Below the pieces are notes generated by a model that saw nothing but the letters and a program-made list of their open reading frames with translations, was not told the DNA's origin and did not search any database. This document shows, piece after piece, positions 18,125-27,337 of a DNA stretch of 64,000 bases. Numbering within the stretch: the first letter of the stretch is position 1; each line of letters starts with the position of its first letter. The translations under genes and the position numbers were made by a program. Origin of the DNA: CBDEVH01 sp965243565 (GTDB taxonomy: Bacteria; Pseudomonadota; Gammaproteobacteria; Tethybacterales; Persebacteraceae); the NCBI GenBank assembly GCA_965243565.1, contig OZ251571.1:620001-684000 (forward strand). The letters run 5' to 3'.

Positions 18125-18829
18125 ATGATAGGATTAATGAGCAATAAGGATTTATCACTTAATAATTATCAGCGTCCGTGCCTAGATGTGCCAGCGGATA
18201 ACATGCTGTTGCATTCTTGTTGTGCTCCTTGTGTGGGCGAGGTTGTTGATGCTTTGTTAGCGTCTAAAGTAGATGTTACGGTGTTTTTTTATAATCCCAA
18301 TATTCATCCGCAGCAAGAATATTTGATTCGCAAGGAAGAGAATATTAAATTTTGCGAAAAGCGAGGTGTGCCGTTTATAGATGCAGATTACGATGTCGAT
18401 AATTGGTTTGATCGTATTCGAGGGCTCGAGAACGAGCCAGAGCGGGGCAAGCGTTGTACGGCTTGTTTTGATATGCGCTTTGAAAGAACGGCTTTGTACG
18501 CCCATGAAAATGGTTTTTCTGCTATTACGAGTTCGTTGGCGATTTCACGGTGGAAGGACATGAACCAAATTAATGGGTGTGGCGAGCGAGCAGCAGCCCG
18601 ATGGGATGATATGGTGTATTGGACGTATAATTGGCGTAAGCAGGGAGGGAGCTCACGGATGATTGAATTGTCTAAACAAGAAAATTTTTACCAACAAGAG
18701 TATTGTGGTTGTGTTTATTCGTTGCGTGATACCAATCGATGGCGACGACAGAGTGGACGACAAAAAATCGAACGCGGCGTTAAGTTTTATGGAAGAGAAG
18801 ATTTGCCTAGCCCAATGCGTATTGAATAG
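18125..18829 (+). CDS. queH: Epoxyqueuosine reductase QueH
   Basis: QueH performs the last step of queuosine formation in tRNA, reducing epoxyqueuosine; it replaces the unrelated QueG in some bacteria. Conserved cysteine motifs are LLHSCCAPC, GKRCTACFDMR and YCGCVYSL, the expected Fe-S and redox ligands, with ITSSLAISRWKD and QINGCG between. The frame is open upstream to 17891, but that stretch overlaps leuB and is unlike the family, so I start at 18125 (234 residues). ATG 18137, with AGGA 3 nt ahead, is equally possible. A TATAAT at 18121-18126 sits right at the start. A queuosine-precursor transporter is encoded at 31637. Confidence 0.93.
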   Translation: MIGLMSNKDLSLNNYQRPCLDVPADNMLLHSCCAPCVGEVVDALLASKVDVTVFFYNPNIHPQQEYLIRKEENIKFCEKRGVPFIDADYDVDNWFDRIRGLENEPERGKRCTACFDMRFERTALYAHENGFSAITSSLAISRWKDMNQINGCGERAAARWDDMVYWTYNWRKQGGSSRMIELSKQENFYQQEYCGCVYSLRDTNRWRRQSGRQKIERGVKFYGREDLPSPMRIE

Positions 18830-18843
18830 GCAAAATAATCGTT

Positions 18844-19722
18844 ATGTCATCGTATAAAAATATATTGTTTATGGGGCGGTTTAAATACCACCGATCATTG
18901 TTGGATGTTGTTGAAGCGGCTAAAGTTTTACGCGAAGAGGGTGCCAGCGTCTATTTTGACGAGACCATTATGCAGGCGGCTGATGATGAAACACAACAGG
19001 CTATCGCCAAATATCAAATTGCTGATGGCACTGCTATGCAAGAAAAACCAGATTTATGTGTTGTGTTAGGTGGAGATGGTACTTTTTTGGGAGCAGCACG
19101 TAAATATGCCCCACAAGGGTGTAAATTGGTTGGTATTAATTTGGGTTATCTCGGTTTTTTAACTGATATTGCACATGAAAATATGGTTAATGCGTTGCTT
19201 GAAGTTTATCATGGTAAGGGTTGGGAAGAAAGTCGATACATGCTGTCGGTGGATGTTAATGGCGGCTTGGTTGGTAGTAAAGAAAACGCGGTTAATGATG
19301 TGGTTATTAGCCGTGGGCAATCGGGGGTTTTGTTGCGTTTGCGTGTTTCGGTTAATGGGGCTTATGTTTATGAGTTACGGGCTGATGGTTTAATTGTTTC
19401 AACGCCGTCAGGGTCAACGGCGTATGCTTTGTCGGCAGGTGGCCCTATTATTTCACCCAATCTTAATGCGGTGCTTTTGGTGCCGCTTTGTCCTCATGCT
19501 TTGTCGCATCGCCCCTTGGTTATTAATGCGGATTATCCAATTCGGATTGATGTATTAGAGGCGAATAAGTCTGCTTTACATATTGATGGACATATTGATT
19601 TTGGATTAGATTCTGGGGATTGGGTTGAAATTACTCGTGATAGCGTGCCTTTTAATATTTGTCACCCTCCTAACTACGATTATTACCAAACATTACGTAA
19701 GAAACTGGCGTGGGGGAGCTAA
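18844..19722 (+). CDS. nadK: NAD kinase
   Basis: NadK phosphorylates NAD to NADP. GGDGT is at residues 76-80, followed by GINLGYLGFLTDI, NDVVISRG and STPSGSTAYALSAGGPI, all hallmarks of the family. At 292 residues it has typical proteobacterial length. recN follows with no spacer (TAA then ATG), an arrangement conserved in many gammaproteobacteria. Confidence 0.97.
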   Translation: MSSYKNILFMGRFKYHRSLLDVVEAAKVLREEGASVYFDETIMQAADDETQQAIAKYQIADGTAMQEKPDLCVVLGGDGTFLGAARKYAPQGCKLVGINLGYLGFLTDIAHENMVNALLEVYHGKGWEESRYMLSVDVNGGLVGSKENAVNDVVISRGQSGVLLRLRVSVNGAYVYELRADGLIVSTPSGSTAYALSAGGPIISPNLNAVLLVPLCPHALSHRPLVINADYPIRIDVLEANKSALHIDGHIDFGLDSGDWVEITRDSVPFNICHPPNYDYYQTLRKKLAWGS

Positions 19723-21375
19723 ATGCTAGAGCAATTGACATTGCGCAATTTTGTTTTTTCAAAAAACTTAGTTCTTAATTTTTCGGCAGGTTTTTGCGTT
19801 TTAACAGGTGATAGCGGTGCAGGAAAGTCGCTATTGGTTAATGCTTTGTCAACATTGTTGGGGGCTAAGTTATCGCCTAACTTGGTAGCAGATACAAATA
19901 GTGCCGAGATAGAGGCATTGTTTGCGGTGGCAAGTGGTAGTACGGCTGCGACTTGGCTTGCTGACAATGAATTAACAGATGAAGAAAATGAAGGGTTGTT
20001 AATAGTGCGTCGTACTATTGGCAGTGGTGGCAAACGATCGTCATCTTTTGTTAACGGGCGACAGGTTGCGTTGTCGCAATTGTCTGAAGTGGTGGCAATG
20101 GTAATGGAGATTTGCGGGCAGCAGTCTCATTATTCTTTGCGCTTAGCACCCGCTCAACGAGAGATTCTCGATGGGTTTGCCAATGCCAATAACAAACAAG
20201 TGGCGATGTTATATAAGACGTACCAAGCAAGCCACAAGCAATGGCAACAGGCGTTGATACAACAAAAAGAAGCGGATGCGCAACAGACACTATTAACGCA
20301 GTCACTTGTTGAACTGCAAACATTGGATTTTTCGCAGGAAAAATGGACACAGATGGATACAACGTTATCACAAATAACACATTCGTCTGATTTGATTCAA
20401 GGTTGCCAACGAGCGTTGCAACAGTTGGATGGTGATGATTTTAATATTCAATCGATGTTGGCTTCGGTGAAGAATGAAATGGAATTGTTGGTGCGTATTG
20501 ATGAACGGCTAAACAATGTGGTAACAACATTAAACGATATTATGGCGTTGTCTAATGATGTAACGCATGACGTTTCACGTTATGCGGAGTCGATACAGTT
20601 TGATTTTCAAACGCAGGATGAAATTAATACGTATGTTGCACAATGTCATCATTTGGCGAGAAAATACGGCGTTTCATCGCCGGCTTTGTTGGGGGAATAT
20701 CAAAATGAGGTTGAGGCGGCATTGGCGGCATTGCCTACCGCACAGCAGTGCGATAGATTAGGAGCGTTGGCGCAGTCGCATCGAGATAATTTATTAGAGG
20801 CGTGCCAAGAACTAACGGATAAACGGCAAAGGGCAGCACAGCTGTTGAGCGATTCGATTAATGTTTTGCTAAAAAAACTGGCAATGGCAAAGGCTGAGTT
20901 TGCGGTGATGTTAGAGGCATTGTCTGAACCAACGGCAACTGGGTACGAGCATGTTTCGTTTAATATTCGAACACGCGCAACAATGGCAATGGGGAGTATT
21001 GGTGAGGTGGCATCGGGGGGAGAACTGTCGCGTATTGGTTTGGCAATTTCCTTGTCATCGGGTGAGGTGGTTGATAAGTCAGTATCAATTTTTGACGAGG
21101 TTGATAGCGGTGTGAGTGGGGCTATTGCCAGTGAAATTGGACAGTTGTTGCAGATGTTGGGGAAAACCCGCCAAGTAATTTGTGTTACGCATTTGCCACA
21201 AGTGGCGGCTTATGCCGATGCACATTGGTTGGTAGTGGGCGGTAATGCGTTAACGGTTAATGTGTTAGATGGCGATAATCGTGTCGAAGAGATTGCCCGC
21301 TTGCATAGTGGTAGCAAAATTACCGAGGCAGCACGGCAACATGCAAAAGAAATGTTAGCAGATGCTCACCTTTGA
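19723..21375 (+). CDS. recN: DNA repair protein RecN
   Basis: RecN is an SMC-like ATPase that acts early in double-strand break repair. Walker A GDSGAGKS is at residues 29-36. A coiled-coil region fills the middle third. The ABC signature VASGGELSRIGLAISL and Walker B SIFDEVDSGVSG lie in the C-terminal lobe, followed by VICVTHLPQVAAYADAHW. Length 550 is normal. It is directly coupled to nadK, and its last 10 nt overlap the convergent rluD end. Confidence 0.97.
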   Translation: MLEQLTLRNFVFSKNLVLNFSAGFCVLTGDSGAGKSLLVNALSTLLGAKLSPNLVADTNSAEIEALFAVASGSTAATWLADNELTDEENEGLLIVRRTIGSGGKRSSSFVNGRQVALSQLSEVVAMVMEICGQQSHYSLRLAPAQREILDGFANANNKQVAMLYKTYQASHKQWQQALIQQKEADAQQTLLTQSLVELQTLDFSQEKWTQMDTTLSQITHSSDLIQGCQRALQQLDGDDFNIQSMLASVKNEMELLVRIDERLNNVVTTLNDIMALSNDVTHDVSRYAESIQFDFQTQDEINTYVAQCHHLARKYGVSSPALLGEYQNEVEAALAALPTAQQCDRLGALAQSHRDNLLEACQELTDKRQRAAQLLSDSINVLLKKLAMAKAEFAVMLEALSEPTATGYEHVSFNIRTRATMAMGSIGEVASGGELSRIGLAISLSSGEVVDKSVSIFDEVDSGVSGAIASEIGQLLQMLGKTRQVICVTHLPQVAAYADAHWLVVGGNALTVNVLDGDNRVEEIARLHSGSKITEAARQHAKEMLADAHL

Positions 21376-22319
21376 TTGTTCTCGTTAAAGTGGTTTATTA
21401 ACCATAACATATCGTCGGCAGGGTCTATCTGCCATTGGTATGATGTTTTAGTGATAGGGTGCAATAGGCGTAAATCGACCGCTTGTAACATTTGGCGGTT
21501 GATCTCAAATGGCAGCGGTCGGGCACGTTTTTTATAAATGGCATCGCCAACAATGGGGAAGCAGTGGTGTTCTAGGTGCAGGCGTATTTGGTGGGTACGC
21601 CCTGTTTTTAGCTGACATTTTAACAACGAAAAACCACGCCATTTTTGTTGTACCTGAAAATAAGTAATTGCTTCTTTGCCTTGTCCTAGTCTTATTGCCA
21701 TTTTCATGGGGTTGTGTCGGCTTTTGCCAATTGGTTGCTTGATAATGCCAGTGGGTTCGGGGGTGCCAAAAACAATGGCAAGATACTCACGGTGGATGCT
21801 GCGTACTTCAAATTGTTTTATTAAATTATTTTGTGCTTTTTCTGTTTTAGCAACGACCATTAAGCCACAGGTGTCTTTGTCTAAACGGTGGACAATGCCG
21901 CCACGGGCTAAATTTTCGGCATTGGAATGGTGATATAACAATGCTGATTGTAGGGTGCCGTGTTGATTGCCGTGTCCGGGGTGCGTGACAATGCCAGCTG
22001 GTTTGTTAATGACGATAATGGCATCGTCTTCATAGACGATGTCTAAAGGGATGTTTTCGGCAACACAGTTGGTGATGACGTTATTTTGGTGTAATGAATC
22101 ATTTTTTATGGATAATAGTTGTCCACTCATTATTTTTTTAGAGCATTTGAGACAGGGGACACTATCAACCGTTACATCGCCTTGGGTAATAATGGCTTGT
22201 AAATGGTTGCGAGATATATCAGGGTACAGTAGCGATAGTATTTTATCAAGCCGAGAATTGCTGTCAATGTCATTAAAATGAATGTCGTTTAGTGTTATGT
22301 TGGTATAATCGCTCGTCAT
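21366..22319 (-). CDS. rluD: 23S rRNA pseudouridine synthase RluD family
   Basis: RluD converts uridines 1911/1915/1917 of helix 69 in 23S rRNA to pseudouridine. An N-terminal S4 domain (about residues 20-80, SRLDKILSLLYPDISRNHLQ) precedes the RluA-type catalytic domain. The catalytic Asp is Asp147 in HRLDKDTCGLMV. The C-terminus has QLKTGRTHQIRLHLEH. Its ATG overlaps the divergent bamD ATG in a shared CATG, and no other start is available. RluD beside BamD is a conserved proteobacterial neighbourhood, which favours RluD over RluC/RluA. Confidence 0.92.
   Translation of the reverse strand: MTSDYTNITLNDIHFNDIDSNSRLDKILSLLYPDISRNHLQAIITQGDVTVDSVPCLKCSKKIMSGQLLSIKNDSLHQNNVITNCVAENIPLDIVYEDDAIIVINKPAGIVTHPGHGNQHGTLQSALLYHHSNAENLARGGIVHRLDKDTCGLMVVAKTEKAQNNLIKQFEVRSIHREYLAIVFGTPEPTGIIKQPIGKSRHNPMKMAIRLGQGKEAITYFQVQQKWRGFSLLKCQLKTGRTHQIRLHLEHHCFPIVGDAIYKKRARPLPFEINRQMLQAVDLRLLHPITKTSYQWQIDPADDMLWLINHFNENNQR
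22301..22309 (+). promoter_or_regulatory. Extended -10 element for bamD (TGG-TATAAT)
   Basis: A perfect extended -10 (TG at 22301-22302, TATAAT at 22304-22309) lies inside the start of rluD and ends 8 nt before the bamD ATG at 22318. No good -35 is seen, which an extended -10 can tolerate. The predicted transcript starts at or next to the start codon. Confidence 0.55.
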
Positions 22320-23067
22320 GAAGAGTACAATTTTAATCCTAGTAGTAGTTTTGGTTGTTGGTATTTCTGGTTGCGCCAGTGCGCCAGAAGAAATAAAGAC
22401 AGCAGCTGAATTATATGACGAAGCAACAGAATTAGTAAATGCTGCCGATTATATAGCAGCAAATAAAAAATACGAAGAGCTGATTTCAACATATCCAACT
22501 TCTAATTATTCAAAACAGGCATTGATTGACCAAATAGCCAGTAATTTAACCCGTAAAGAACACGCTAAAGTGATTGAAGTTTCTGATTTGTTTATGAATT
22601 TGTATCCAGATAGTGACCATGTTGAGTACTCTTTATACATGAAGGGCGTTTCTTATTTTAGGGAAGATAGAGGTATTTTTGACAAAATTGGCCAGCAAGA
22701 AATATCTAATAGAGATTTAAAATTGCAAAAAAAGGCGTTTGAAATTTTTAGAGAGTTGAATAATCGCTTTCCCAATGGTAAATTTGCTGAAGATGCTATT
22801 TATCGAATGCGCCATCTAGTCAATAGTATTGCACGAGGGGAGATTTTGATTGCCGAATTTTATCTCAAAAGAGAGGCTTATAGTGCGGTTATTCATCGTG
22901 CCAATAAAGTGTTGGTGGAGTTTCCTGATAGCAACACAACCGAAAGAGCTTTAGAACTACTTATTATTGCGTATGACACGTTGGGATCGCAGAGTAATTC
23001 TAGTGATATACGCAAAATAATGGCTTTAAATTTTCCTGATAACCATACACTACAATCTACAAAATAA
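22318..23067 (+). CDS. bamD: Outer membrane assembly lipoprotein BamD
   Basis: BamD is the essential lipoprotein partner of BamA in inserting beta-barrel proteins into the outer membrane. The N-terminus is a lipoprotein signal with lipobox ISGC (Cys19). It is followed by TPR repeats, including ELYDEATELVNAADYIAANKKYEEL and PDSDHVEYSLYMKGVSYF, and the helical C-terminal arm. Length 249 fits the family. Its start codon overlaps that of rluD head to head, and there is no room for a ribosome binding site upstream of the predicted transcript start. The 3' end overlaps the convergent membrane-protein gene by 11 nt. Confidence 0.95.
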   Translation: MKSTILILVVVLVVGISGCASAPEEIKTAAELYDEATELVNAADYIAANKKYEELISTYPTSNYSKQALIDQIASNLTRKEHAKVIEVSDLFMNLYPDSDHVEYSLYMKGVSYFREDRGIFDKIGQQEISNRDLKLQKKAFEIFRELNNRFPNGKFAEDAIYRMRHLVNSIARGEILIAEFYLKREAYSAVIHRANKVLVEFPDSNTTERALELLIIAYDTLGSQSNSSDIRKIMALNFPDNHTLQSTK

Positions 23068-23851
23068 TTTTGGCAATAAACGTTTTGGTAACGATTTCTT
23101 TATAAACAACCGACCACATTGCCAAATGGCTGTGTACGATAAAAAAATATACCACGGAAAAAACAATGGGTAAGGTTACCACTGCTAAATTTTCAGGTAG
23201 TAATGATGTTTTGTGAATAGCAATACCAGAAAGTAACATAACCAAAATAGAGCTAACATAAATTTTATATTTATATTGTTCGATTACTTCGATGGCATGG
23301 TCTTCGCGCAAATAACGCCCATCACTATGGGCAGGAATACGAATGCCAATTTTGCATATATAAGACCATATCCATAAACATAACAGGACAAGCCCAATAA
23401 GTAGAATAGACAATCCCCCGCTTTTATGTGTATGTGGGTTTATGGGGAGAATGCCGGTATATTCTTGAGATTCTTGATTGGTTTCGATAATGGTATCAAG
23501 AATGGCTGGAAGTAAGCTGGCAATACTAAGAGCGATAAAAGTAAGAAAGATGATTCCTATATTAACAAATATAAAAAAATCAATGTGATGACGAATCCAA
23601 CTAAAATATTCGGTGTAACTAATGCCCTTGTCGATCATGTTGCTAGCAATCGTGTACATGCCCAATGAATTACAAAATAAAAATAAAAACAGATATAAAA
23701 ACGTAATATAAAAGGGTTGGTTAGTGTGATACGACTGGTAAAGCAGGATGAAAAAAAAAATTGAGGGCAGGGCATAAAAAAAAGAAACAAATAGCTTGGT
23801 TATAAAAAGTACTAAGAATTCTTTGTAGTAACTATAGTTGTTTTCGGTCAT
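23057..23851 (-). CDS. Polytopic membrane protein of unknown function
   Basis: I do not recognise this 264-residue protein. It has about six hydrophobic segments (roughly residues 12-36, 45-67, 92-118, 148-170, 193-213 and 220-245), many aromatic residues and no clear catalytic motif. A hydrophilic loop between segments 3 and 4 contains NPHTHKSGG. It is the last gene of a probable folD-ABC ATPase-ABC permease-hemJ-orf transcription unit, 5 nt behind hemJ. That suggests a membrane or haem-related role, but this is only positional. Confidence 0.7.
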   Translation of the reverse strand: MTENNYSYYKEFLVLFITKLFVSFFYALPSIFFFILLYQSYHTNQPFYITFLYLFLFLFCNSLGMYTIASNMIDKGISYTEYFSWIRHHIDFFIFVNIGIIFLTFIALSIASLLPAILDTIIETNQESQEYTGILPINPHTHKSGGLSILLIGLVLLCLWIWSYICKIGIRIPAHSDGRYLREDHAIEVIEQYKYKIYVSSILVMLLSGIAIHKTSLLPENLAVVTLPIVFSVVYFFIVHSHLAMWSVVYKEIVTKTFIAKIIL

Positions 23852-23856
23852 GGTGA

Positions 23857-24267
23857 TTAAAACGGCTTAATAACGACTAAGCAAACAATGATGATTAAAC
23901 AAAGCGTGGGAATTTCGTTGTAAATTTTAAAAAATTTAGCACTGCGTAAAGCTTGCTTGTTCCGTAATTTTTTTATGTAAAGCCCACAACTAAAGTGAAA
24001 ACCAATCAGTAAAAAAACAAAAAATAATTTTAAACTAAGCCAAGTACCGCTAAAGCCATAACTCCACAATATAAAACCAAAAACAATGCTGAGTATCATT
24101 GCCGGATACATAATGTAGTAATACAAGCGACGTTCCATTGTAATGAAACGCTCGTGCCCTATGGCATCAGTGCAAGTAACATGATAGACAAAGAGGCGAG
24201 GCAAATATAATAAGCCTGCAAACCAAGATATAACAAAAATAATATGTAACGCTTTAAACCATAACAT
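23857..24267 (-). CDS. hemJ: Protoporphyrinogen IX oxidase HemJ
   Basis: HemJ (UPF0093/CopD-like) is the membrane-bound enzyme that oxidises protoporphyrinogen IX in haem synthesis in many Gram-negative bacteria. The 136-residue protein has four hydrophobic helices. The family's conserved histidine (His8 in WFKALHIIFVISWFAGLLYL) and the lysine after the W-L turn (Lys80) are visible, as is LPRLFVYH. It lies 9 nt downstream of the ABC permease gene. Confidence 0.9.
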   Translation of the reverse strand: MLWFKALHIIFVISWFAGLLYLPRLFVYHVTCTDAIGHERFITMERRLYYYIMYPAMILSIVFGFILWSYGFSGTWLSLKLFFVFLLIGFHFSCGLYIKKLRNKQALRSAKFFKIYNEIPTLCLIIIVCLVVIKPF

Positions 24268-24276
24268 AGCAGAGGG

Positions 24277-25062
24277 CTATTTTAGCAGACGACGGCGTGT
24301 TAACAATGTAGCACTGTATAAACCGATTACGGCAAATAATACTAGAACAATGATGTGTATGACATCGGTGACAACAAACTCCCCTATTAGTGCGTGTCGC
24401 GCCAAAACAATGCTATGGGTGAGCGGCAATAAGTGAGAAACCCATTGCAGTGGTACGGGCAATACCGATATAGGAAAAAAAGCACCGCTTAACATCATCA
24501 TTGGCGTTATAAACAAGGTGAAGTAATACGAAAAAAATTCGTAACTGTTTGCCAAGGCATTAATTGTCAAAGCCAAACCCGAAAAAGCGACTGCCGTTAA
24601 TGCCAATACCAAAATGACAATGGGCAAATACAATAGGGTGGTTAGGTTGAGAAATGTTAACACTAGTAAAATAGCACTGCCTGCCATGATGCCTTTAATG
24701 GTTGCCCATAACCACTCGCCTAACAATATATCGTCCAAAGTCATGGGGGTGTTTAGTACGCCTTCCCATGTGCGTTGTACATGCATCCGCGAAAAAGCAG
24801 AATAGAGCCCTTCAAAACTAGTGCTATTCATCGTACCATAACAAAGCACGCCACCAGCGATGTATTGTAAGTAGTTTCCAGATCCAATTTGATTGCCAAC
24901 CAATGCACCAACTCCAATGCCAAACCCAAATAAAAATATAACGGGATCGGCGATGTGCGCCACCAAAGAAGGTAGGATTAATTGCTTCCATACCAAATAA
25001 TTACGATGAGTAAAGCGCAACAAGCGGCGGCTAAACTGCGGTAGGTGGAGTGGGGTGTTCAC
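24277..25062 (-). CDS. ABC-2 type exporter permease (NodJ-like)
   Basis: This 261-residue permease has six hydrophobic helices and the ABC-2 pattern (GGVLCYGTMNSTSFEGLYSAF, ITPMMMLSGAFFPISVLP). It resembles NodJ/YadH-type proteins. It starts with GTG, overlapping the stop of the upstream ATPase gene (GTGA), and so forms a coupled exporter with it. The substrate is unknown; this family exports polysaccharides, lipids or drugs. Confidence 0.88.
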   Translation of the reverse strand: MNTPLHLPQFSRRLLRFTHRNYLVWKQLILPSLVAHIADPVIFLFGFGIGVGALVGNQIGSGNYLQYIAGGVLCYGTMNSTSFEGLYSAFSRMHVQRTWEGVLNTPMTLDDILLGEWLWATIKGIMAGSAILLVLTFLNLTTLLYLPIVILVLALTAVAFSGLALTINALANSYEFFSYYFTLFITPMMMLSGAFFPISVLPVPLQWVSHLLPLTHSIVLARHALIGEFVVTDVIHIIVLVLFAVIGLYSATLLTRRRLLK

Positions 25063-25970
25063 TCGCGTAAGTCTTTTCCAGTAATCGCCAAAAATACATC
25101 TTCTAAACTGGCAGGGCGGCTAATATAGCGTCTTTGTGACTGTTGTAACGCATGTATTAAAGGATCTGGATTGTTCGTGTAACAATACGCCATTTGTCCA
25201 AATAATTCGTGTCGAGTGTAAAGATTGGAATGCGCACGAAGCCATGCTCCAATATCATCGCTATAAATTTCTATCACGTGTTTTTCGACCTGGTTTTGGA
25301 TGAGTGATGTAGGGGTGCCTTCTGAAATTATTTTACCATTGTCCATAATATAAAGGCGGTCACATAGACGCTCTGCTTCTTCCATAAAGTGAGTGGTCAG
25401 TAGCAATGTTTTGCCATCAGCGCGTAAATTACGTAATCGTTCCCAAATTAATAGTCGGGCTTGTGGATCTAAGCCAGTGGTAGGTTCATCTAAAAAAATA
25501 AATTGAGGATTATTAACCAAGGCTCTTGCCAAGGTCAGTCGGCGTTTCATGCCACCAGACAGTGTTGGGACTTTTGCCTTTGAGCGAGCGGTTAAGCCAG
25601 CAAATTCAAGTAAATCGACAATCGTTTCATCGCTAATGGCAATATCAAAATAACGGCTATAAATTTTTAAATTATCAATGCAATTAAAATCAGGGTCGAG
25701 ATAATCCATTTGCGGCACTACGCCGATAAGGAGCCGAGCATCTAGTGTTTGGGTAGGGATATCATAACCCAATAAATTAATGGTGCCGTTGTCGTATCTG
25801 GTTTTACCCAAGCATATATCAAGGGTGGTGCTTTTGCCGGCACCATTGGGACCTAAAATGCCAACGCATTCGCCTTTTTTAATGTTAAATGATATGCCTC
25901 GAACTGCCTCGTGTTGCCCAAATGCTTTGTACAATTTATCAACGGATAACGCTAACGAGGCATCGTTCAA
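25059..25970 (-). CDS. ABC exporter ATPase (NodI-like)
   Basis: This is an ATP-binding subunit of the daunorubicin-resistance/NodI class. Walker A GPNGAGKST, signature LSGGMKRRLTLARAL and Walker B FIFLDEPTTGLDP are present, with a C-terminal accessory domain. The start is uncertain: I use TTG 25970, just past the folD stop, giving 303 residues and the usual N-terminus ALSVDKLYKAF. An in-frame TTG at 26015 would overlap folD by 44 nt. It works with the permease encoded immediately downstream. Confidence 0.88.
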   Translation of the reverse strand: MNDASLALSVDKLYKAFGQHEAVRGISFNIKKGECVGILGPNGAGKSTTLDICLGKTRYDNGTINLLGYDIPTQTLDARLLIGVVPQMDYLDPDFNCIDNLKIYSRYFDIAISDETIVDLLEFAGLTARSKAKVPTLSGGMKRRLTLARALVNNPQFIFLDEPTTGLDPQARLLIWERLRNLRADGKTLLLTTHFMEEAERLCDRLYIMDNGKIISEGTPTSLIQNQVEKHVIEIYSDDIGAWLRAHSNLYTRHELFGQMAYCYTNNPDPLIHALQQSQRRYISRPASLEDVFLAITGKDLRE

Positions 25971-25971
25971 A

Positions 25972-26805
25972 TTATAAACCAGCCGCTTGTAAGGTGTTGG
26001 TAATGAGCGTGGCAATAGTCATGGGGCCAACACCACCGGGAACGGGGGTAATAGCACCAGCAATATTTTTTGCCTGATTAAAATCAACATCACCGGTAAT
26101 GCCACCTTCGGGTAGGCGGTTAATGCCAACGTCTATAATGGTCGCACCGGGCATTATCATATCGGCTGTTACCATATTGGCGATGCCAACGGCAGCAACT
26201 AAAATATCAGCTTTGCTTGCTATTGCTGCTAAGTTTTTTGTTTTTGAATTGCAAACAGTGACGGTTGCACCGGCATTAATAAGCATTAATGCCATGGGCT
26301 TGCCGACAATGTGACTACGCCCTAAAATAACGGCATTAGCCCCTTTAATAGAGGTATTAGCCTCTCGCAGTAGAGTCATACAGCCATGTGGTGTGCAAGG
26401 TCTGAGTGCAGGAATATCAGCCACAAGTTTGCCCATGTTAATGGCGTGGAAACCATCAACGTCTTTTTCAGGGATAATTGCCTCTAATACCAATTGGCTG
26501 TTAATATGCGCCGGCAAGGGCAGTTGCACCAAAATGCCATGGACAGTTGGATCATTATTGAGTTGGCTTATTTTGTCAAGCACTACTGCTTCTGATGTTT
26601 CTGCGGGTAATTCGATATGGGTTGAAATAATGCCAGTTTTGTTACATGCATTTACTTTGTTGCGAACATAAACTGCTGATGCGGCGTTGTCGCCTACAAT
26701 CATAACGGCTAATCCTGGTTTTTGGCTGGCTTGGCTAACTCTTTCTTTAGCAGCCATTAGAATTTTTTCGGAGATGGATTTTCCGTCAATAATCATTGCA
26801 CTCAT
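25972..26805 (-). CDS. folD: Bifunctional methylene-THF dehydrogenase/methenyl-THF cyclohydrolase
   Basis: FolD interconverts 5,10-methylene-, methenyl- and 10-formyl-THF with NADP. Motifs are YVRNKVNACNKTGI (catalytic Lys region), RPCTPHGCM, VILGRSHIVGKPMALMLI and TPVPGGVGPMTIATL; length is 277. It links methylene-THF from the glycine cleavage system to formyl-THF for fmt and purine synthesis. It is first in a five-gene minus-strand unit ending at 23057, with a gene-poor region upstream. Confidence 0.97.
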   Translation of the reverse strand: MSAMIIDGKSISEKILMAAKERVSQASQKPGLAVMIVGDNAASAVYVRNKVNACNKTGIISTHIELPAETSEAVVLDKISQLNNDPTVHGILVQLPLPAHINSQLVLEAIIPEKDVDGFHAINMGKLVADIPALRPCTPHGCMTLLREANTSIKGANAVILGRSHIVGKPMALMLINAGATVTVCNSKTKNLAAIASKADILVAAVGIANMVTADMIMPGATIIDVGINRLPEGGITGDVDFNQAKNIAGAITPVPGGVGPMTIATLITNTLQAAGL

Positions 26806-27337
26806 GGTTAAATAATCCTTTCTTTTTATTAACTATTAATTATCCCATATTTTGTTGAGTGATTGTTGGTAATAACCTTTGTTAGAAGTAATTTTTCGTT
26901 AATATATTTATATTAGATCTTTGCCTAATCCACCTCAACAGGAGGGTAAGTCTGGTAAGACAAGAGATTACCCTACGTTCATCTAGTTGGTTGCTATATG
27001 GTTGATAAGAACCTTTGGACTACTCAAACAACATCACGGGGACGAATTAAACGCATTTATCAATGGAACATCGTCGTATTCATCTGAAAATGAAATTTAT
27101 GATTATTATTGGACTGACGTTGAAAACTTATCCATCTAATTTTTCGGACTCATAATTTTTTGCTTTTGTACTAATCCTTTTTCTTTTCTTACTTTATTGA
27201 TGACTGTTGAGTTTAGCAGTAACAGTTAGTTAGAAAATAATCATGTATTTATTCCAATATCTTATAAAAAAATAATTTTACAAATATTTAGAAACGGTTA
27301 TTGATTTTCAGATATAATCTTACCCATAAGATTTTAT
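26806..27337. other. Gene-poor 532-bp region between folD and cysB
   Basis: No ORF above about 50 codons is convincing here. The outer parts are very A+T-rich and probably hold the two divergent promoters. The middle (about 26930-27150) looks less A+T-rich and contains a nested hairpin at 26943-26974 and short reading frames. One of these ends near 27121-27153 with KTYPSNFSDS, which resembles the N-terminus of IS5-type transposases. It may be a decayed gene or element; there is no intact one. Confidence 0.5.
26943..26974 (+). other. Nested hairpin (possible RNA structure)
   Basis: AGGGTAA (26943-26949) pairs perfectly with TTACCCT (26968-26974), enclosing a second stem GTCT/AGAC around a GGTA tetraloop at 26950-26961. 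It does not match a riboswitch or small RNA I know. It may be a small RNA segment or part of a mobile-element remnant. Confidence 0.4.
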
